Under the pieces are notes generated by a model. The model was not told where the DNA came from. It saw only the letters and a program-made list of their open reading frames with translations, and searched no databases. From Ramicandelaber brevisporus (Eukaryota; Kickxellomycota; Ramicandelaberales; Ramicandelaberaceae): 20,126 bases of DNA. Positions 7,368-13,521 of the stretch are shown here, in pieces. The position numbers and the translations under genes were made by a program. Positions within the stretch are counted from its first letter, which is position 1. Each line of letters starts with the position of its first letter. The stretch is taken from positions 67,513-87,638 of the forward strand of contig MU602676.1 of NCBI GenBank assembly GCA_025201865.1, given 5' to 3'.

Positions 7368-8648
7368 CTAAAATTGTCTTGAAGCAGCTGGATAGACTGA
7401 TGTATAGCGCGGATATTGGCCTAGTACAATAACCTGTTTCGAAAATTCTCGCAGGTTTTCTACAGCCCTCAATACATTATCATCACCGCCGGCAGATGAT
7501 GGAGCAGCCGCGCCGTCAATATCCAATAATATTGTATACTCCCACGATCCATGAACTGCAGCTCTGTGCTTTGGTTCCCATCTGGCCAGTCCATCTCCTC
7601 CTGCTTCTCCTGCTTCTCCATCATCATCACCAGTATTCGCTGATGGTGCTCTTGGCTGGCGAGTCTCCAGTCTGCATACATTAATATCTCTCATTGCAAA
7701 GCTTCCCAATATCTTGAACAGTATTCCCGTAGCGTTTGGTACACTCAGTGCAATTGATGTTTTGGGTATCAAATGCCGTTCTGGGATCACTGGCTGTCTC
7801 GATACAATCACATATCTTGTTAGATTCGACAGTCTATTCACTGCTGCACTGCTCACTGCTGGTGTCCCACTCCCACTCCCACTTTGAGTCGCTGTAATAT
7901 CCTCGCACAGCACTTTTAATCCATAAATGGCTGCTGCATTTTTACCTGCAATCGCTGCACATCTCTGTGGCATCGCCAGTAAATCATCTCCTTTTGCTCT
8001 TGACCAAGTCGGTATCGATCTCGATGTTCTATTCAGCATTGAATACAGCTTTGCATTCTTCGCGTACTCCAGCCTTGACGCATGTGCAACCGATGCCAAA
8101 TCTCTTGCACAGGCCGCTGAGTTCTGCCGATGCACATACACAACGCCTCCATTCTCGCCACGTTTGTTCTGAGGCAAGTTTGAAATGAAATCATGACATT
8201 GAGCCAGTACGTCCGGATGGCTCCAAATCTCTGTAATATTGTCCAAGCTGTCGGCCTCCGGGTTCGCTACGAGGCAATACCGCTCATCATAAACAAACTC
8301 GCCAGTAATAAACAGCCGCTGCTCAGGATTTGGGTCGCGCTGATGGTGAACGAGTAAATCAATTGTGCTATTGATCATGCCGCTACGGATATTCTCGAGC
8401 GGTAAGATGACATGGTCGATAGTGCGTGAATCCAGCAATGCAGAAATGAGGGTGTCGAGACGTTCGAAAGGAGCTGTGGAGAGAGATACCGATCGCGAGG
8501 AGAAGAGAGGCGTAGAAAAGAGTGGGCCGGTAGTATGTAGATGGTGGAGACGCTTGATGGCTTCTTCAGCAAACGCACCGCGGATCCCGTGGAAACCAAC
8601 ACGAACGGTCGAAGATGCGCCAGTGGCAGTAGTCGTTGACGCTTGCAT
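7368..8648 (-). CDS. PHA2: Prephenate dehydratase with C-terminal ACT domain
   Basis: It converts prephenate to phenylpyruvate, the committed step to phenylalanine, in the cytosol. In the 426-aa frame, the catalytic domain starts at residue 16 (VRVGFHGIRGAFAEEAIKRL). It includes the prephenate-binding block ILPLENIRSGMINSTIDLLV, the DLASVAHAS helix region, AAIAGKNAAAIYGLKVL, and the hallmark NLTRYVIVSR with Thr277 as the catalytic threonine of the TRF/TRY motif. The ACT domain follows (TSIALSVPNATGILFKIL, DINVCRLETR). The usual regulatory motifs GALV and ESRP appear as GILF and ETRQ, so phenylalanine feedback may be altered. Two Gly/Ser/Asp-rich insertions, one before the Thr motif and one inside the ACT domain (about residues 344-368), make it longer than yeast Pha2. 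The stop lies 23 bp from that of the Ett1 gene. Confidence 0.93.
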   Translation of the reverse strand: MQASTTTATGASSTVRVGFHGIRGAFAEEAIKRLHHLHTTGPLFSTPLFSSRSVSLSTAPFERLDTLISALLDSRTIDHVILPLENIRSGMINSTIDLLVHHQRDPNPEQRLFITGEFVYDERYCLVANPEADSLDNITEIWSHPDVLAQCHDFISNLPQNKRGENGGVVYVHRQNSAACARDLASVAHASRLEYAKNAKLYSMLNRTSRSIPTWSRAKGDDLLAMPQRCAAIAGKNAAAIYGLKVLCEDITATQSGSGSGTPAVSSAAVNRLSNLTRYVIVSRQPVIPERHLIPKTSIALSVPNATGILFKILGSFAMRDINVCRLETRQPRAPSANTGDDDGEAGEAGGDGLARWEPKHRAAVHGSWEYTILLDIDGAAAPSSAGGDDNVLRAVENLREFSKQVIVLGQYPRYTSVYPAASRQF

Positions 8649-9206
8649 CAGGCTATACAGTCAAGAATTTTATAAAGTAGAGACAGCAGTATTGACGCAA
8701 AACAAACACCAAGAATATAAGATGAACTAATCCTTTATCAAGTGAAAAGATGCAGCTGTCGCAATCTCATCTGGAGTATGAATAGACGGATGGTTATGAG
8801 TTACAGTACATTATACGTTTCCAGCAGCGAGACAGTCGTTGTATGTGTTTTTTTTTGTTATTTCACTCACTCGTTCGGTGTCGCCACAGCATGTTGCCAA
8901 TTGAAAATGAAGTTGATTCTGGAAAGAATAGGTAAGCTTTGATAGGAAGAGTGCTCATGCATATATGAGGGGAAAGTAGATGGGTTACCGATGTGATGTT
9001 GGTGCACTCAAAGTATCCAGACTTTCTTCCGCAGCAGAGGCTCCGATGCCCCAGAGTATATTTTGCACCGACTGACAACTGTCTGTTTGTCCTCCTCTTT
9101 TGGTCGCACGATTCTTCACCTCTTCCCGCATACATACACGAACAAGCAAGCAAGCAGACAAGCAGACAAGCAAGCAAACAGATAACTCTACAAACACTGA
9201 TAAGCA
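8649..9206. promoter_or_regulatory. Divergent promoter region between prephenate dehydratase and the H3-tail-like gene
   Basis: The 558-bp gap holds a TATA-like TTTATAAA on the minus strand at about 8668-8677, rather close to the dehydratase ATG. It also has a T run at about 8847-8857 and plus-strand TATA-like runs at about 8958-8966 and 9056-9065. A consensus-looking splice donor GTAAGC lies at 8932-8937. A pyrimidine-rich stretch (about 9076-9130) is preceded by CTGACAA. A run of AAGC/AGAC units (about 9143-9180) lies just before the downstream start. A leader intron for the downstream gene is therefore possible. No separate gene is supported. Confidence 0.4.
9143..9180 (+). repeat. AAGC/AGACA short tandem repeats in the leader of the H3-tail-like gene
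   Basis: Imperfect units of CAAG and CAGACAAG recur five to six times, ending about 27 bp before the ATG at 9207. Similar A/C/G-rich leaders precede other genes here (AAAC units before 10230, CAA/AAT units before 12085). This looks like a local habit of 5' untranslated regions rather than a specific site. Confidence 0.6.
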
Positions 9207-9983
9207 ATGGCAAGAACAAAGCAGTCTGCACGAAAACACCAAACTGGCGAAATGATACCGGAGATGATACCGCAGTCATTCAAAGTTGAATGTGGTGAAA
9301 TAGTTTATGGCCAGCTTCAGACGATTTGCCACGGATACCACGCAACAGCTCATGACAACTGGGTTTCTCCATACAACGACTATGATGATGAGCACGAAGA
9401 AGAAGAGAGTAATACAGGTTCAGTGACCCTGAAGACGCTGAACTTCAAGTGCGCTGCTCGCAATGGTGTTTGGCACGCCAAGAAGATTATGATGGAATCC
9501 GAGCGTGGACCAGAACTCTTGGGATACATGATACATCACTCTGATATCGATCCACAAGAACTGATGGACGAGGTGAAGAAGGTTCCATGCAACAGACCGC
9601 ATGATAACCCGAATGTCGGCTTGATTTATTGGAGCTCCTGGGGAGGCCACGAAGGATTGGGCATTCCAGACAACATTCCTGGACTCGGTGACAACATGAA
9701 GATTGACGAGGATATGATGGGTAGCCGAATTATGCTCTTCGACAGGGATAACATGTTAAAAGATGGATACGGTGTGCACATTCCAGTAAAATACTGCATG
9801 TACGAGAATGGATACCTCATCTACAGTGGCGAGAAACATGATACATTCACAGATTCTGACGAGCTGGTGGCACTCGTGTATGACAGCGATGAGATTATTG
9901 GTCACGCTTGTCCTGAAGATCCAAGTGAGGGATATCACAATTTTGAGGTGCTGGAGATTGACGGCACGGAAACATCCCAGTGA
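9207..9983 (+). CDS. Acidic 258-aa protein beginning with a histone H3 tail-like sequence
   Basis: The protein begins MARTKQSARKHQTGE. After Met removal, which Ala at position 2 favours, residues 1-9 equal histone H3 ARTKQTARK except Thr6 to Ser, keeping Arg2, Lys4, Arg8 and Lys9. Ser10 is lost (His), and TG follows one residue late. Nothing beyond resembles a histone: there is no histone fold, Lys14/Lys18 region or basic character. Instead there is a 12-bp tandem duplication (EMIP twice, residues 15-22), an acidic stretch (about 58-67), a Gly/Trp-rich segment (IYWSSWGGHEGLGIPDNIPG, about 137-156), and an acidic, probably beta-rich C terminus. There is no signal peptide or membrane segment. 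The start is strong: a TAA (9201-9203) sits in frame just upstream, with G at -3 and +4. The rest of the protein is not recognised. A mimic role is inference. Confidence 0.72.
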   Translation: MARTKQSARKHQTGEMIPEMIPQSFKVECGEIVYGQLQTICHGYHATAHDNWVSPYNDYDDEHEEEESNTGSVTLKTLNFKCAARNGVWHAKKIMMESERGPELLGYMIHHSDIDPQELMDEVKKVPCNRPHDNPNVGLIYWSSWGGHEGLGIPDNIPGLGDNMKIDEDMMGSRIMLFDRDNMLKDGYGVHIPVKYCMYENGYLIYSGEKHDTFTDSDELVALVYDSDEIIGHACPEDPSEGYHNFEVLEIDGTETSQ

Positions 9984-10123
9984 TTCACATTAGTAATGAG
10001 AGAGGAATACTAAACAATCTTTTTAAATAGTTGGCAGTCAAAGTGCACATGCCGATACGAAGGTGCGGCAATAGTAAATGAGCTTCATTGTGGATGGGGG
10101 AGAGAGAGGAAGGAACAATCGAT

Positions 10124-10155
10124 AGTATCACACATGAGAATGCACTTGTGATACT
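10124..10155. repeat. Perfect 9-bp inverted repeat downstream of the H3-tail-like gene
   Basis: AGTATCACA at 10124-10132 and its exact reverse complement TGTGATACT at 10147-10155 flank a 14-nt spacer. It lies 140 bp after one stop and 75 bp before the next start. It could be an RNA hairpin in a 3' untranslated region or a dyad site for a dimeric regulator of the coiled-coil gene. Confidence 0.6.
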
Positions 10156-10229
10156 TGTCACGAAAAATGACAGGAAGAAATGGCATAAAACCAGACTGAA
10201 GAGTAAAATAAAAAAATAAACAAACAAAC

Positions 10230-11903
10230 ATGAACGCGCATCCAACTACCACAACGACAGCTACCACTGCACACGCTCAAAGCGACTATCTTCAAGATAC
10301 TGGACACAGGAATGTAGGCGACTACGGCGACGGCGATGGCGACGACGATTACACCCCGTATCCACACAGCAGCGTACTGTTTGACACGGCGATCCGTGCT
10401 CAATTAGACGCTGCTGTCGATCAAGTTCAATCTCTTGCTGCTTCTCGTACTTCTCTTCAATCTCGACTTTTGTCAGCTGACGAGGCGCGACTCGCTGCCA
10501 GAGAAGGACAAGGCACACAAGCGAGAGAGTTGAAAGACCAACTTCGCGCGTTACGGTTTGAATTGGATACGGTGCGTAATCAAAGGGCGAGAGACTTGAG
10601 GGAAGTTGACGAAGAACGCACCAAAGTGGGACATAGATTGGATAACGTGATGGAACAGATGATGACTGGCAACACATCTGGTGGACGGATTAGAATACCT
10701 CAGATTGTTAGAACTGGCACGCCTCAGCTCGATATCAGCAATACCATTGGTGCTAGTGGGCTTGATGACAGAGCGGCGGCAGCGGCGGCTCGACGCCTTG
10801 ATGACGCACTGGCTAAGGTGGTTAATTTAGAGACTGATATCAGACGACTCCAAACGGAGTGTAATGAAAAGGATAAACACATTGATGAGCTTCAGCAAGA
10901 CAATGATAGACTGTTAGCACGTATTGCCAGAGGAGTGGAGCAACCTCGAGAGCAGCATCAGCAATCGGAATATCAGCAGCGGCGTGCTCAGTCAGCGTCG
11001 CCAACTGCAGGCTTTCAACCAGCGGCAGCAGCATCTGGCCCAGCTTGGCCGTCTTCCACAGAATGGGCTAGCATCCTTCGAGATAATGGCAATCTCCGTG
11101 CACACAATCGTGAAATGGAGCGTCAATTGGATCAAATGCGTATTGAGCGAGATGATGCACACCGTCAGCAAGGTGAACTCGAGCACAGGATTCGCACGCT
11201 CAGAAGTAAGCGCGAAGGAACCACATCTACGACTTCAGCCGCAACCACTCTACGGCAACGCATTGTCGAGCTCGAGGCACAAGTTGAAGAATTGCAAGAA
11301 AACAATCGTGAGCTCTCTGCCGAACTTGCAGGCACACGAACAACCTCCACTGTTCGTCGCCAACCCGCTCAGCCAGTGTCACTCGAAACACACCACACTC
11401 TGCTCCGTACAAACGAACGTCTCGATACTGCAATGCGCCAGGCTATGGACGAAGTTGACCAGTTGCGTTCAAATCTCTCTGAGCGCGACGATCGCATCCG
11501 AACTCTTGAGCGCCGCATCACTGCAGTGACTCGTGATGCGTGTCGGCATCAAACCACGATTGCATCGCTCCAAGCCGAACGAGACTCACTTGCCATTGAT
11601 CTTGCAGATGCTTTCGAGCACAAACAATCAGACACAACCTCGTCAAAAGCAGCAGCTTCGAATTGGGAGATTGAACGGACGCGGCTGTTGGATGAAATAC
11701 AGCAGCTTGTGGATATTCAGCGAGCAACAATTCTGTCGAAGGACGAAACCAAAGCCAAGTACGTTAGAGTATCGCAACAGAGTCAGCACCTGTCGGAGAC
11801 ATTGGCCAAAGTTAGGCATGACAATGAACTTCTCCAGGCACAGCTTCAATCAGAGATTAGACTCCGTGAGAGAATCGAACAGCGACTGCGGAATACCTCC
11901 TAA
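10230..11903 (+). CDS. Long coiled-coil protein of unknown family
   Basis: The 557-aa frame starts with a Thr/Ala-rich segment, then an acidic Gly/Asp stretch (about 29-41). From about residue 50 it is nearly all heptad-rich helix: LDAAVDQVQSLAASRTSLQS, ELKDQLRALRFELDTVRNQ, VVNLETDIRRLQTECNEKDK, QRIVELEAQVEELQENNREL and so on to the last residues, LRERIEQRLRNTS. Three breaks interrupt it: about 145-190, a Gln/Ala/Pro-rich linker at about 238-275, and a Ser/Thr-rich stretch at about 325-338. Such rods usually act as scaffolds or cytoskeletal or spindle-pole components, but no family signature was recognised and similarity to other coiled coils would be uninformative. The start has A at -3 and follows an AAAC-rich leader. 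It has no intron or membrane segment. Confidence 0.82.
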   Translation: MNAHPTTTTTATTAHAQSDYLQDTGHRNVGDYGDGDGDDDYTPYPHSSVLFDTAIRAQLDAAVDQVQSLAASRTSLQSRLLSADEARLAAREGQGTQARELKDQLRALRFELDTVRNQRARDLREVDEERTKVGHRLDNVMEQMMTGNTSGGRIRIPQIVRTGTPQLDISNTIGASGLDDRAAAAAARRLDDALAKVVNLETDIRRLQTECNEKDKHIDELQQDNDRLLARIARGVEQPREQHQQSEYQQRRAQSASPTAGFQPAAAASGPAWPSSTEWASILRDNGNLRAHNREMERQLDQMRIERDDAHRQQGELEHRIRTLRSKREGTTSTTSAATTLRQRIVELEAQVEELQENNRELSAELAGTRTTSTVRRQPAQPVSLETHHTLLRTNERLDTAMRQAMDEVDQLRSNLSERDDRIRTLERRITAVTRDACRHQTTIASLQAERDSLAIDLADAFEHKQSDTTSSKAAASNWEIERTRLLDEIQQLVDIQRATILSKDETKAKYVRVSQQSQHLSETLAKVRHDNELLQAQLQSEIRLRERIEQRLRNTS

Positions 11904-12038
11904 GCTATTTTGTCATCCCTTTTGTGCTTTCTGGTTGCATTTCCAATCAATTAATCAATCATTCTCTCATCTTCGGTGTCTTACTCTCGTAAAAAGTCTG
12001 TTGTTTATTGTCATTCCCTATTAAGCTCGTATCTTTTG

Positions 12039-12077
12039 CAACAACAACAACAATAACAATAACAACAACAATAATAA
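12039..12077 (+). repeat. CAA/AAT trinucleotide run in a 5' leader
   Basis: About 39 bp of CAA and TAA/ATA triplets end a few bases before the ATG at 12085. On RNA this would be an unstructured CAA-rich leader, which generally favours scanning and efficient initiation. It is also a microsatellite likely to vary in length. Confidence 0.7.
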
Positions 12078-12084
12078 CGAAGCA

Positions 12085-13386
12085 ATGCCACGTTATCCTG
12101 CTGCCAGTGCCAGCAGCAGCTTCGGCTCGTCCACTGGTCACAATGTCCATTCATACCCTCGTTTATCGTCTGTCAGCGGTGGTAGCAGTGGTAGCAGTGG
12201 TAGTAATAGCAGTAGCTCCAACCGGATGAATGCTCTTCATATCACTCCAAGCAGCGGCGGCGGCAGTATTGGCTCCGATCGCTTTGGAATATCTCCTGCT
12301 TTAGATGCCCGCCGTATGCTTTCAGTGCAGCCTGTCATCGCCAGTTCGGCAGCCAGTACGCCAGTGCCAAACAGACACTCGAAGACTATGTCGCCGCTTG
12401 TTGGTGGAGTCACGAGCTTGCGTCGCATACAGCCTGATGAATTCGACGAGGTTGACTTCAACGACGATGATATTGGCCAGATTGTGAACAGCACTGTACC
12501 GAGCGGCAATGGTGGCAGCGGTGATGATGCTGGATTGTTTGATGACGATGATGCGCCAAAACCATCGTCTCGGTTTAACAAATCAAATGCGGATGCTGAC
12601 GACGGTGCCTCGGATGCGATAACGCGTGCTCAGAGGTTTCTGGACAATGATGATGATGCTGCTGCTGATGATATTGATTTTGATGATGATGCTGTTGTTG
12701 TTGTTGATTACGATGGCAAAATGGGCCGTATCGATGATTCGCAGTCGTCACTATATTCACCGATGCTCACCATTGGGAACAGCGCTGGTGCTACAATTAG
12801 TGGGCCGATTCGTCCAAAGCCGCGCATGGCGTTTGCTGGCTCGTCTAGCTTCACTGCATCGAATGGCACTGCTGGTGGAATGAGCGATGTGGGTGAGAAG
12901 AAACTATCGTCACTTGCTCCGAAGATGGCTTTGAAGCGCTTGGAGTCGATTGAAGTGATCTCAAACGATGCTCCAAGTGCTAAAGTTACGGCGACTGCCG
13001 TTAAGGATGATATTCCGGTTTCAAAGAAGCGTAAATCCACTCCTACTGTCATTAGCAACGATGGCAGCCACAGCCACACGATTATTGAGGAAGTTGATGG
13101 AGATAACGACCATGGCGAAGGCGATAACGATGATGATTCAGGGGATGTTACCCTTGACTCGATGCGTGATGCTGTGAACGAGATGCGCCAGGGCATGCAG
13201 AAGGCGATGGCTGCGTATACTAAGGGGATCGGTTGGCTGGCCGAGTCGCAGTTCAAAGCCATGACTGATCGCTGCGATGAGCTGCAAGCCAGCGTTGATC
13301 GCATCAAGCAGCGCCAGGATGAAATGGCTGATCGTCTCGCTGGACTCATGCGCGGTCTTCAGAACTTGGCTGGCATGGCCAAGTAA
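12085..13386 (+). CDS. Low-complexity acidic protein with C-terminal helical domain, family unknown
   Basis: The 433-aa protein opens with a Ser/Gly-rich segment (residues about 8-60, including GSSGSSGSNSSSS). It then has three Asp-rich stretches (about 113-131, 147-155 and 188-211), a conserved-looking patch TSLRRIQPDEFDEVDFNDDD (about 110-129), and a basic PVSKKRKSTPT (about 310-320) that could be a nuclear localisation signal. The C-terminal 80 residues are clearly helical and probably coiled coil: MRDAVNEMRQGMQKAMAAY, then RCDELQASVDRIKQRQDEMA, ending LQNLAGMAK. That last part is the only region likely to fold. Such a layout fits a nuclear scaffold or a subunit docking by its C terminus, but I recognise no family. 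The start is the first ATG after a CAA-rich leader. Confidence 0.78.
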   Translation: MPRYPAASASSSFGSSTGHNVHSYPRLSSVSGGSSGSSGSNSSSSNRMNALHITPSSGGGSIGSDRFGISPALDARRMLSVQPVIASSAASTPVPNRHSKTMSPLVGGVTSLRRIQPDEFDEVDFNDDDIGQIVNSTVPSGNGGSGDDAGLFDDDDAPKPSSRFNKSNADADDGASDAITRAQRFLDNDDDAAADDIDFDDDAVVVVDYDGKMGRIDDSQSSLYSPMLTIGNSAGATISGPIRPKPRMAFAGSSSFTASNGTAGGMSDVGEKKLSSLAPKMALKRLESIEVISNDAPSAKVTATAVKDDIPVSKKRKSTPTVISNDGSHSHTIIEEVDGDNDHGEGDNDDDSGDVTLDSMRDAVNEMRQGMQKAMAAYTKGIGWLAESQFKAMTDRCDELQASVDRIKQRQDEMADRLAGLMRGLQNLAGMAK

Positions 13387-13521
13387 ACACTCGTTATCGT
13401 CAAAGGTCACTTTAGTAACAAAATTAAGAGTATGAGAGCTTTAAACTAATACTATCTGATGGAAGGAAAAAGAGAGAATTAAAGAATCAATCGAATAGTT
13501 TTTAAAAAGTTAAATGATGTT
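13387..13521. other. Shared 3' region between the 433-aa gene and Doa10
   Basis: A 135-bp, AT-rich convergent gap. On the minus strand the presumed Doa10 stop TAA (13522-13524) lies inside an AATAAA hexamer (13521-13526), so stop codon and candidate poly(A) signal overlap. Confidence 0.4.

Noticed and set aside
8742-8942. 66-codon plus-strand ORF in the dehydratase/H3-tail-like gap
   Set aside because: No recognisable pattern. It is of interest only because its end contains a possible splice donor, reported as a finding.
9207-9983. Calling this gene a histone H3 or a histone H3 pseudogene
   Set aside because: Only the first nine mature residues match. No histone fold or further H3 sequence follows, the frame is intact, and the body is acidic.
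10924-11529. 201-codon ORF in another frame within the coiled-coil gene
   Set aside because: Overlaps a 557-codon frame with clear heptad pattern. The alternative frame has no such pattern and is a shadow.
12708-13349. 213-codon minus-strand ORF opposite the 433-aa gene
   Set aside because: Ser-rich shadow of Asp/Ala codons on the plus strand, with no recognisable domain.
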